64,000 nt of DNA. Origin: Apteryx mantelli (Eukaryota; Chordata; Aves; Apterygiformes; Apterygidae). The notes under the pieces were generated by a model. That model was not told the DNA's origin, made no database searches, and saw nothing but the letters and a program-made list of their open reading frames with translations. The DNA lies in the NCBI RefSeq assembly GCF_036417845.1, contig NC_089979.1, positions 1,479,424 through 1,543,423 on the forward strand, given 5' to 3'. The position numbers were made by a program, and so were the translations under genes. How positions within the stretch are numbered: position 1 is the first letter of the stretch; the number at the start of each line of letters is the position of its first letter. Shown here piece by piece: positions 1 through 9,176 of the stretch.

Positions 1-225
1 TCCCGAAGTCAACGGTTGCGATCCTACTCAGTGCCCTGCCTCCTCCTCGCAGCACCCGGAATTCCACCATCTCATGGGCACTGCAGCCAAGGCTGCCCCC
101 AACCTTCACGTCTTCAACCAGTCCTCCTTTGTTTGGTAGTACGAGGTCCAGCAGCACACCTCTCCTTGGTGCCTCCTCCAACACCTGTGTCAAGAAGTTG
201 TCATCAACGCTCTGCAGGAAACCAT
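1..225 (-). mobile_element. CR1 LINE fragment, left-edge copy (pol 5' part)
   Basis: This is the part of the CR1 pol reading frame that lies to the right of the LTR in the full inserts. Read on the minus strand it encodes the end of the endonuclease region and the linker to the reverse transcriptase (motifs DDNFLTQV, RRGVLLDLVL, HEMVEFRVLRGG). The rest of this copy lies outside the window. The right edge, about 225, is where similarity to CR1 stops and the C- and A-rich keratin 5' flank starts; it is good to about 10 bp. Confidence 0.85.
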
Positions 226-1212
226 GCCCCATGCACGCCTGCGCTTCCCCGCCGCAATGGACAGACGCAAGCCTCTCCATCCAACACCACTCACAGCACT
301 GCCCTCACCCCTTTGCACTCACCCAGACACCACACCCTAAATGCCCTTGCTCGCCTGCCACACGCCCCATCTCACACTCACACTCCACCTCTGCCTCTCA
401 CAACACTCACCACCTCTCCCAAACCTCCACAGCCCTTGCAAGGGCACCCGCATCAACGACTGCCCTGTGACACACAAAGACCACCCTGGCAACGGGCTGC
501 CGGCAGCAAAGGCGACCCCAAGCAGTGGCCAGCACCGCCTTCTCGCCAGAAGCACGCACTACGGCTTGCTAACACAGAACCAGGCCGACGGACAACAACG
601 GCCTTCTCTTGCAAACACCCTTCCTCCCCTTCCTCCATTGCCACTCCCACGCACCGCCACACGACCGCAGAAGACAAAACACGCAGCCTCCTTTCGCACA
701 ACTGACACCTTGCACCCAACACACACGGCAACCCACCACCGTAGCCAACCTGACCACAAAGGCAAGGACTAAAGAAGGCAGCCAACATGATCGCAGGGGC
801 AGGGCCGCATGGCCAACACTCCTGGCAACGCCACGCCAGCCTCCCTGCTGGCAGACAAAATCGGGGGCCCTCCTCACAACGCACACCCAAACCACACCAC
901 ACAACTGCCACACGCTCACCTCACTGACGACACCCGGCCTCTCCTACACTTTGGCAACTACGTCCGCCCGCCCGCCCGCCCTGACACGCACCTGCCACCA
1001 AAATCCTACGGCCTTAATAGGCTCCCTTGAAAGGGACCGCTGCCCCATAATGGGCACCTCCGAAACACCAGGAAATGAAAAGGCAGCGTTGCGGCAAGGA
1101 AAACCAACCCACGCTTCATTACTTGCGAGGGTTTGCGCCTTCAAGAGCACCTGCATCCAAAAGGCCGTCATGCGCAAAGGCCGTCCCATCGCCTCCGGCG
1201 CTCCGCCACCAG
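226..1212 (+). other. 5' flank of feather keratin gene 1
   Basis: About 1 kb of non-coding DNA, strongly rich in C and A and poor in G and T on the + strand. The same block recurs before every gene (about 6231-7217, 12235-13221, 18239-19235, 24395-25380, 30522-31507, 36649-37634). It holds the G-quadruplex-type run described separately and a CArG-like CCATAATGGG near 1046. Long open frames on both strands here follow from the base composition and are not taken as genes. Confidence 0.7.
967..981 (-). promoter_or_regulatory. G-quadruplex-type motif upstream of feather keratin gene 1
   Basis: Four CCC runs separated by single G bases, so the minus strand reads G3-C-G3-C-G3-C-G3, the shortest-loop form of the canonical quadruplex pattern. 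It lies about 230 bp upstream of the TATA-like box. It recurs unchanged in the other units at 6972-6986, 12976-12990, 18980-18994, 25136-25150, 31263-31277 and 37390-37404. Folding and function are inference. Confidence 0.6.
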
Positions 1213-1220
1213 CATAAAAG
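1213..1220 (+). promoter_or_regulatory. TATA-like box, feather keratin gene 1
   Basis: CATAAAAG lies 64 bp upstream of the exon 1 donor, which predicts a start site near 1243-1245 and a non-coding exon 1 of about 40 nt. This fits the known layout of feather keratin genes. Confidence 0.8.
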
Positions 1221-1839
1221 CCCAGGCAACGCAGCACTCCCTCACACACTTCTCCTCCCGCCTTCTCCTCCTCCACGAACAAGGTGAGTCGCAACCTCCG
1301 GACCCTTCTTCGCCCAACTCCTTTCTCCCCTCACACACACTGCCCGGCACATACTCCCTCCTATGCCCTACTCTCCCTTCCCTCGCTCGCCTCCTTCTCA
1401 CCCAAGGGCCAAGCTGCCGCAAGCTCTCGCAGACAGACAGCCTGCCCTTTCCCTCACCTTCCTCGTGGGCTACGCGCTCGCACACAAGCTGCCCTCTGCC
1501 TCTGACACACCAACTCCCTCACTGCCTCCTTCCTCTTCGACACCCTCTCACTCGGCCCACACCTCTCACCTCCACCTCTGCCCGCACGCAGCGACAGCAC
1601 ACGAGCCGTCGCGCTACTGCGCACAGCCCCTCCGCCACCTGCCCCACGCACCGAGCAGACAAACCTGCACCCTCTGCACGGGCAACCCTCGGCACGCACC
1701 TGCAGCACCCCTTCCGCATCCCAACACCCCTGCTCCACACACACACAGCACAGGCCCCCCACTCCCTTCGCCTCCTCACACGCGCCTCCTCACACTTTCT
1801 CAACACCCCCTCTTCCAGGACCCTCTCCACAACACAGAC

Positions 1840-2136
1840 ATGGCCTGCTACGACCTCTGCAGCCCCTGCGGACCCACCCCGCTGGCTAACAGCTGCAGCG
1901 AGCCCTGCGTCAGGCAGTGCGAGCACTCCCGCATTGCCATCCAGCCTCCCACCCTTCTCGTCACCCTGCCCGGACCCATCCTCACCTCCTTCCCCCAGAA
2001 CACCGCCCTCGGATCCACCACTGCAGCTGCCTTGGGTGACGCTCTTGCTGCTCAGGGAGTGCCCATCTCCTCCGGACGCTTCACCTTCGGCGACCTTAGC
2101 TGCTTCCCCTGCGGGAGAGGCTGCAACCCCTGCTAA
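1840..2136 (+). CDS. Feather keratin (feather beta-keratin) gene 1
   Basis: Encodes a 98-residue feather-type corneous beta-protein, the structural protein that polymerises into the 3-4 nm filaments of feather barbs and barbules in keratinising cells. The protein starts [19 protein letters not shown]. Cysteines cluster at the N-terminus (3, 7, 10, 19, 23, 27) and C-terminus (88, 91, 95, 98) for disulfide cross-linking. The central filament segment, about residues 30-58, contains [18 protein letters not shown], a family hallmark. Length matches the family norm (97-98), and there is no Gly-Tyr-rich tail as in scale or claw types. A non-coding exon 1 ends at 1283; donor AAG/GTGAGT opens a 535 bp intron (1284-1818); acceptor TTCCAG/GA leaves 21 nt of leader before the ATG. 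The longer frame open upstream is untranslated intron. Paralogues cannot be told apart by name, so no symbol is given. Confidence 0.95.
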   Translation: MACYDLCSPCGPTPLANSCSEPCVRQCEHSRIAIQPPTLLVTLPGPILTSFPQNTALGSTTAAALGDALAAQGVPISSGRFTFGDLSCFPCGRGCNPC

Positions 2137-2568
2137 GGCACCTCCCCACCACCACCAACAACACCCTGCAACGCTCCGGACCCACTGAGCACGTGCCTCC
2201 GTGACACCGGCAACACAGGGGCTCACCAGCCACGCCTCTGCCTCTCCAGCAAGACACCAAGCAAGCAAGCGGGCAAGGCGCACAGCCTCACCTCTTGCAG
2301 ACACGCACAAGGCACCTCCTGCTCTTCTCCCACTTCCTTCCTGGCATCGCCCCTTCTCCTGCTTCCACCGCTCTCCCGCAAATGCACGTGCTCCCAAGGC
2401 TAAGCCCGTGACGGACCGCCTACGAGACACTTCCCCCACGCCCCATGAAGACCTCTGTGCTCTGCCAGTATCCGCTGCGCACAGCCAGGCCACACTGGTG
2501 CTCCTCCTACTTCCACCTCACACCGCCTCCCGGACACTTTCCCATCCTTCCTCTCACTCTTTTCCAGC

Positions 2569-2574
2569 AATAAA
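2569..2574 (+). terminator. Poly(A) signal, feather keratin gene 1
   Basis: Canonical AATAAA about 430 bp after the stop codon, a 3'UTR length usual for feather keratin mRNAs. Confidence 0.8.
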
Positions 2575-3171
2575 CGTCTGCTGCATCCCACATGGAGACG
2601 CCTCCTCTGCCTTTCTTCTCACAAGGCTCTTCCAGTCTCTCCACACACAAACACAGGGCTCTCGAGGACAGCGGGGTGCCCGCGTGGCTGCCTGCGTGCC
2701 TGGCAGACAAGGGGCCTGCTTCTACCCCCTTCAAGATGGCCACCAGCAAGCCCGTCCCAACACAAGCACACCCATGCGCACACACAGCCTGCCAGCGGCC
2801 ACCAGACACCTGCCCCACCAGCGCCAGCACCTCTCCCTAGAAAAAAATCACCAACAGCCATGCTGGCCTCCACGGTCCCTTCCAGCGCACGACACAACAC
2901 CCTCCCTTCACCAAACAAGGCCTTGCACACACTAAGGCCCCTCCGCCCAGGGCTCTCACGCAACCCCACCCTGCCTCCACACACTCCACCAACTCTCCGC
3001 CTCACCACCACTTTCGAGCCCTCACAAGCAACACTCCCACACAAGCCCAAGGAAACGCTGCACAGTAGGGAAGACAAACAAAGGGCCAATAAAAGAACAA
3101 AGCAGCAAACACACCTCATTTCCCCACAACTAGCGGCGTAACTGGCCTCACTTACACAAGGCAATTGACAC
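2575..3171 (+). other. 3' flank of feather keratin gene 1
   Basis: About 600 bp of C- and A-rich non-coding DNA between the poly(A) signal and the CR1 insertion point, ending TTGACAC. A CCAATAAAAG sequence near 3086-3097 could be a second weak poly(A) signal. Equivalent blocks follow every gene. After gene 7 the block runs on into non-CR1 DNA. Confidence 0.6.
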
Positions 3172-6100
3172 AGAATCACAGAATCGCTGAGGTTGGAAGG
3201 GACCTCTGGAGATCAGCTAGTCCAAGCCCCCTGCTCAAGCAGGGTCACCTCGAGCATGTAGCACAGGATTGCGTCCAGGCGGGTTTTGAATATCTCCAGA
3301 GAAGGAGACTCCACAACCTCTCTGCGCAACCTGTTCCAGTGCGCTCTCACCCTCACAGTGAAAAAGTATTTCCTCATGTTCAGATGGAATTGTCTGTGTT
3401 TCAGTTGGTGCCCGTTGCCTCGCGTCCTGTCGCTGGGCACCACTCAAAAGAGTCTGCTCCCATCCTCTTGACACCCTCCCTTCAGATATTTGTACACATT
3501 AATAAGATCCCCTCTGTCTTCTCTAGACTAAACAGACCCAGCTCTCTCAGCCTTTCCTCAGAAGAGAGATGCTCCAGTCCCCCCATCATCTTTGTAGCCC
3601 TTCGCTGCACTTGCTCCAGTAGTGCCACATCTCTCTTGTACTGGGCAGCCCAGAACTGGACACACTACTCCAGATGTGGCCTCACCAGCGCTGAGGAGAG
3701 GGGGAGAATCACCTCCCTCCACCTGCTGGCAACACTCTTCCTGATGCACCCCAGCAGACCATTGGCCTTCTTGGCCACAAGGCCACATTGCTGCCTCATG
3801 CTTCACTTGGTGTCCACCAGCGCTCCCAGATCCTTCTCCGCAGAGCTGCTTTCCAGCAGGGCAACCCACAACCTGTCCTGGTGCATGCCGTTACTCCTCC
3901 CTAGGTGCAGGACCCTGCACTTGCCTTTCTTCAGCTTCAGGAGGTTCCTCTCCGCCCACCTCTCCAGCCTGGCCAGGTCTCTCTCAATGGCAGCACAGCC
4001 TTCTGGTGTATCCGCCACTCCTCCCAGTTTTGCATCGTCAGCAAACTTGCTGAGGGTGCACTCTATCCGTTCATCCAGGTCATTGATGTAGAAGTTGAAC
4101 AAGACTGCACCCGCTACTGACCCCTGCGGGACACCGCTAGCTACAGGCCTCCAACTAGACTCTGCCCCGCTGAGCACAACCCTCTGAGCTCTGCCATCCA
4201 GCCACTTCTCAAGCCACCTCACTGGCCACTCTTCTAGCCCACACTTCCTGAGCTTGCCTAGGAGGATGTTATGGGAGACAGTGTCAAAAGCCTTGCTGAA
4301 GTCAAGGGAGACAACATCCACTGCTCTCCCCTCAACCAGCCAGCCACTCATTCCATCAGAGAAGGCTATCAGGTTGGTTAAGCATGAGTTCCCCTTGGGG
4401 AAGCCATGCTGACTACTCCTGATCACCACCTTTTCCTCCACATGCTCGCACAGGGCCTCCAGGATGAGCTGCTCCATCACCTCTCCAGGGATCGAGGTGA
4501 GCCGGACTGGCCTCTACTTTCCCGCGTCCTCCTTATTGCCCTTTTTGAAGACATTGGGCTGACATTGGCTTTCTTCCGGTCTTCAGGCACCTCTCCTCTT
4601 CTCCATCACCTTTCAAAGGTGAGGCAGAGTGGCTTAGCAATAACGTCCGCCAGCTCCCTCAGCACTCCTGGGTGCATCCCATCGGGGCCCATGGATTTGG
4701 GCGCGTCAGCTTTGCCTAAATCATCTCTAACACCATCCTCCTCAACCAAGGGAAAGTCTTCCATTCCCCACACTCTCTCTCTTGCCTCCAGGGTCTGCCA
4801 TTCCTCACGGCTGGCCTGAGCAAGAAACACTGAAGCAAAGGCGGCATTCAGCAACTCTGCCTTCTCTGCATCCTTCCTCACCAGGGCACCCGCCCCATCC
4901 AGCAGCGCGCCCACATTTTCCCTAGTCTTCCTTTTGCTGCTCATGTATTTGAAGAAGCCCTTCTTGTTGCCCTTGACATCTCTCGCCACATTTAATTCCA
5001 AACGGCCCTTGGCCTTCCTCGGCGCATCCCTGCATACTCTGACAACGTTCCTATAGTCCTCCCAAGTGGCCCGTCCGCCTTTCCACATTCCCTATACTTC
5101 CTTCTTCTGTCTGAGTTTTGCCAGGAGCTCCTTGCTCATCCATGCAGGTCTCCTGCCTCCTTTGCTTCACTTCCTACTCAGAGGGATGCTCCCACCTTGA
5201 GCTTGGAGGAAGTGATGCTTGAATATTAACCAACTCTCTCGCACCCCCCTTCCTTCTAGGGCCCTGTGACGGTGTGCTCCTTCCCCCCCACTGATGTGCT
5301 CTCTCCCCCTCAACCTGACCTCCCTGTAAACAGCACGTATGTAGGGGCTGGTTGAGCATGCGCCAGCTAAGGCCCGTCTAGTATGCAAATATGACTAGGA
5401 GTCAATCATCTCCCCCCCCAGAAAGAGGGGGCAGCCCAGAGCCCATTGAGCTCTCCTGCATGGCAGCGGGCTGCACTGCAGAACCTCCCCTTGAGCAGGG
5501 ACGCCTCTCAAGGTTACTCCTCGAGGTTGAGAGATTCCTTACCCGCAAAAGATCCTCAATAAGTGATTAATAGCATGCTGAACTTTTGTGAACTTCGGGA
5601 AACTTTCCTGAGTTATATCTCTGACTAATTGCGCACACAATCCCTTAGACATAAACCGTTGACCAAGTCTGGGACTAGGACTGGATCCAGCCGCACCTAG
5701 GCTCCTCTCCGAAGGAGTTTAGAAAGCAAGGGGGTCCAGTCTGATCCTTGTGACTCAGTGGGAGGGTCTCCGTTGCACACGCATCTGACCCTGTCCTTCA
5801 TGCAGTAAATAACTGAGTGAACCTTGCCAATCGAACCTCATTAAATCGTTCTTATTTACGATTGAACTTTGTTAAGTCGCTGTCTTACTGCAATAAACGT
5901 AGTGCTGCTTCCCTCTTACGAGTGAAGCGCATCACTCCTTTCGTGACAGGCCCTAACCCATGCGATTCCTCCAAGGAGCTCCCTGAAGAGGACAAAGTTT
6001 GCTCTCCCGAAGTCAACGGTTGCGATCCTACTCAGTGCCCTGCCTCCTCCTCGCAGCACCCGGAATTCCACCATCTCATGGGCACTGCAGCCAAGGCTGC

Positions 6101-6230
6101 CCCCAACCTTCACGTCTTCAACCAGTCCTCCTTTGTTTGGTAGTACGAGGTCCAGCAGCACACCTCTCCTTGGTGCCTCCTCCAACACCTGTGTCAAGAA
6201 GTTGTCATCAACGCTCTGCAGGAAACCATG
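3172..6230 (-). mobile_element. CR1 LINE insert 1, 5'-truncated, interrupted by a solo LTR
   Basis: Non-LTR retrotransposon on the minus strand. Its 3' end, at the left, shows the CR1 octamer repeat (ATTCTGTG on the minus strand). Moving right it encodes the C-terminal pol region (PSDRTRGNGHQLKHRQFH, minus strand 3213-3443), then reverse transcriptase (3803-4480) with SLDFSKAFDTVSH, SGVPQGSVAGAVLF and the catalytic FADD in place of the usual YADD, then the upstream linker (4606-5088: KMGPDG-type motif SMGPDGMHPGVLREL). Beyond the LTR lies the end of the endonuclease domain (5949-6230). Without the LTR it is about 2.4 kb of an element that is normally about 4.5 kb. The frames are shifted relative to each other, so this copy is dead. 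Copy-specific: FNFYINDLDE, where the other inserts have FNFFINDLDE. Confidence 0.93.
5265..5948 (+). mobile_element. Solo LTR 1 (endogenous retrovirus fossil) inside CR1
   Basis: A 684 bp element starts TGTGACGG and ends CGTGACA, is flanked on both sides by GGCCC, and carries an AATAAA near 5894. No internal retroviral genes remain, so this is a solo LTR. It interrupts the CR1 pol frame: CR1 coding similarity resumes directly across the GGCCC duplication (GIAWVRA on one side, LEGRGVRESW on the other). A 5 bp duplication suits ERVL- or ERV1-type elements better than 6 bp alpharetroviruses, but the family is not resolved. Orientation is taken from the AATAAA and is tentative. Confidence 0.85.
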
Positions 6231-7217
6231 CCCCATGCACGCCTGCGCTTCCCCGCCGCAATGGACAGACGCAAGCCTCTCCCATCCAACACCACTCACA
6301 GCACTGCCCTCACCCCTTTGCACTCACCCAGACACCACACCCTAAATGCCCTTGCTCGCCTGCCACACGCCCCATCTCACACTCACACTCCACCTCTGCC
6401 TCTCACAACACTCACCACCTCTCCCAAACCTCCACAGCCCTTGCAAGGGCACCCGCATCAACGACTGCCCTGTGACACACAAAGACCACCCTGGCAACGG
6501 GCTGCCGGCAGCAAAGGCGACCCCAAGCAGTGGCCAGCACCGCCTTCTCGCCAGAAGCACGCACTACGGCTTGCTAACACAGAACCAGGCCGACGGACAA
6601 CAACGGCCTTCTCTTGCAAACACCCTTCCTCCCCTTCCTCCATTGCCACTCCCACGCACCGCCACACGACCGCAGAAGACAAAACACGCAGCCTCCTTTC
6701 GCACAACTGACACCTTGCACCCAACACACACGGCAACCCACCACCGTAGCCAACCTGACCACAAAGGCAAGGACTAAAGAAGGCAGCCAACATGATCGCA
6801 GGGGCAGGGCCGCATGGCCAACACTCCTGGCAACGCCACGCCAGCCTCCCTGCTGGCAGACAAAATCGGGGGCCCTCCTCACAACGCACACCCAAACCAC
6901 ACCACACAACTGCCACACGCTCACCTCACTGACGACACCCGGCCTCTCCTACACTTTGGCAACTACGTCCGCCCGCCCGCCCGCCCTGACACGCACCTGC
7001 CACCAAAATCCTACGGCCTTAATAGGCTCCCTTGAAAGGGACCGCTGCCCCATAATGGGCACCTCCGAAACACCAGGAAATGAAAAGGCAGCGTTGCGGC
7101 AAGGAAAACCAACCCACGCTTCATTACTTGCGAGGGTTTGCGCCTTCAAGAGCACCTGCATCCAAAAGGCCGTCATGCGCAAAGGCCGTCCCATCGCCTC
7201 CGGCGCTCCGCCACCAG

Positions 7218-7225
7218 CATAAAAG
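7218..7225 (+). promoter_or_regulatory. TATA-like box, feather keratin gene 2
   Basis: CATAAAAG, same position relative to exon 1 (donor at 7288/7289) as in gene 1. Confidence 0.8.
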
Positions 7226-7844
7226 CCCAGGCAACGCAGCACTCCCTCACACACTTCTCCTCCCGCCTTCTCCTCCTCCACGAACAAGGTGAGTCGCAAC
7301 CTCCGGACCCTTCTTCGCCCAACTCCTTTCTCCCCTCACACACACTGCCCGGCACATACTCCCTCCTATGCCCTACTCTCCCTTCCCTCGCTCGCCTCCT
7401 TCTCACCCAAGGGCCAAGCTGCCGCAAGCTCTCGCAGACAGACAGCCTGCCCTTTCCCTCACCTTCCTCGTGGGCTACGCGCTCGCACACAAGCTGCCCT
7501 CTGCCTCTGACACACCAACTCCCTCACTGCCTCCTTCCTCTTCGACACCCTCTCACTCGGCCCACACCTCTCACCTCCACCTCTGCCCGCACGCAGCGAC
7601 AGCACACGAGCCGTCGCGCTACTGCGCACAGCCCCTCCGCCACCTGCCCCACGCACCGAGCAGACAAACCTGCACCCTCTGCACGGGCAACCCTCGGCAC
7701 GCACCTGCAGCACCCCTTCCGCATCCCAACACCCCTGCTCCACACACACACAGCACAGGCCCCCCACTCCCTTCGCCTCCTCACACGCGCCTCCTCACAC
7801 TTTCTCAACACCCCCTCTTCCAGGACCCTCTCCACAACACAGAC

Positions 7845-8141
7845 ATGGCCTGCTACGACCTCTGCAGCCCCTGCGGACCCACCCCGCTGGCTAACAGCTG
7901 CAGCGAGCCCTGCGTCAGGCAGTGCGAGCACTCCCGCATTGCCATCCAGCCTCCCACCCTTCTCGTCACCCTGCCCGGACCCATCCTCACCTCCTTCCCC
8001 CAGAACACCGCCCTCGGATCCACCACTGCAGCTGCCTTGGGTGACGCTCTTGCTGCTCAGGGAGTGCCCATCTCCTCCGGACGCTTCACCTTCGGCGACC
8101 TTAGCTGCTTCCCCTGCGGGAGAGGCTGCAACCCCTGCTAA
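7845..8141 (+). CDS. Feather keratin gene 2
   Basis: Encodes 98 residues identical to those of gene 1, with Asp67, Ala68 and Ala71 as in all left units. The 5'UTR intron is 7289-7823 (535 bp, GTGAGT donor, TTCCAG acceptor). Gene, intron and flanks are nearly identical to gene 1, so reads or transcripts could not be assigned to one copy without flanking markers. A usable marker is in the 3' flank near 8724-8756, where genes 2-7 share a sequence (CCTGCCCTCTACC, GGCCACAGCAAG) that differs from gene 1. Confidence 0.95.
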   Translation: MACYDLCSPCGPTPLANSCSEPCVRQCEHSRIAIQPPTLLVTLPGPILTSFPQNTALGSTTAAALGDALAAQGVPISSGRFTFGDLSCFPCGRGCNPC

Positions 8142-8573
8142 GGCACCTCCCCACCACCACCAACAACACCCTGCAACGCTCCGGACCCACTGAGCACGTG
8201 CCTCCGTGACACCGGCAACACAGGGGCTCACCAGCCACGCCTCTGCCTCTCCAGCAAGACACCAAGCAAGCAAGCGGGCAAGGCGCACAGCCTCACCTCT
8301 TGCAGACACGCACAAGGCACCTCCTGCTCTTCTCCCACTTCCTTCCTGGCATCGCCCCTTCTCCTGCTTCCACCGCTCTCCCGCAAATGCACGTGCTCCC
8401 AAGGCTAAGCCCGTGACGGACCGCCTACGAGACACTTCCCCCACGCCCCATGAAGACCTCTGTGCTCTGCCAGTATCCGCTGCGCACAGCCAGGCCACAC
8501 TGGTGCTCCTCCTACTTCCACCTCACACCGCCTCCCGGACACTTTCCCATCCTTCCTCTCACTCTTTTCCAGC

Positions 8574-8579
8574 AATAAA
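8574..8579 (+). terminator. Poly(A) signal, feather keratin gene 2
   Basis: AATAAA 433 bp after the stop. Confidence 0.8.
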
Positions 8580-9176
8580 CGTCTGCTGCATCCCACATGG
8601 AGACGCCTCCTCTGCCTTTCTTCTCACAAGGCTCTTCCAGTCTCTCCACACACAAACACAGGGCTCTCGAGGACAGCGGGGTGCCCGCGTGGCTGCCTGC
8701 GTGCCTGGCAGACAAGGGGCCTGCCCTCTACCCCCTTCAAGATGGCCACAGCAAGCCCGTCCCAACACAAGCACACCCATGCGCACACACAGCCTGCCAG
8801 CGGCCACCAGACACCTGCCCCACCAGCGCCAGCACCTCTCCCTAGAAAAAAATCACCAACAGCCATGCTGGCCTCCACGGTCCCTTCCAGCGCACGACAC
8901 AACACCCTCCCTTCACCAAACAAGGCCTTGCACACACTAAGGCCCCTCCGCCCAGGGCTCTCACGCAACCCCACCCTGCCTCCACACACTCCACCAACTC
9001 TCCGCCTCACCACCACTTTCGAGCCCTCACAAGCAACACTCCCACACAAGCCCAAGGAAACGCTGCACAGTAGGGAAGACAAACAAAGGGCCAATAAAAG
9101 AACAAAGCAGCAAACACACCTCATTTCCCCACAACTAGCGGCGTAACTGGCCTCACTTACACAAGGCAATTGACAC

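Noticed and set aside
1363-1839. N-terminal extension of the keratin frame by 159 codons
   Set aside because: The extension lies inside the 5'UTR intron; the acceptor at 1817-1818 and the 98-residue family length fix the start at 1840.
1133-2188. A 351-codon + strand frame overlapping the keratin promoter, intron and CDS in another phase
   Set aside because: It runs across TATA box, splice sites and the known coding exon out of frame, and is rich in Pro, Ser, Thr and His as expected from C/A-rich DNA.
1519-2493. A 324-codon open frame antisense to feather keratin gene 1, repeated in every unit
   Set aside because: It covers intron, CDS and 3'UTR and stays open because T and A stops are rare in this skewed composition. 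The seven copies are near-identical duplicates and give no independent evidence. No domain is recognisable.
3165-4091. A 308-codon + strand frame
   Set aside because: It is the complementary strand of CR1 pol; the coding sense is the minus strand.
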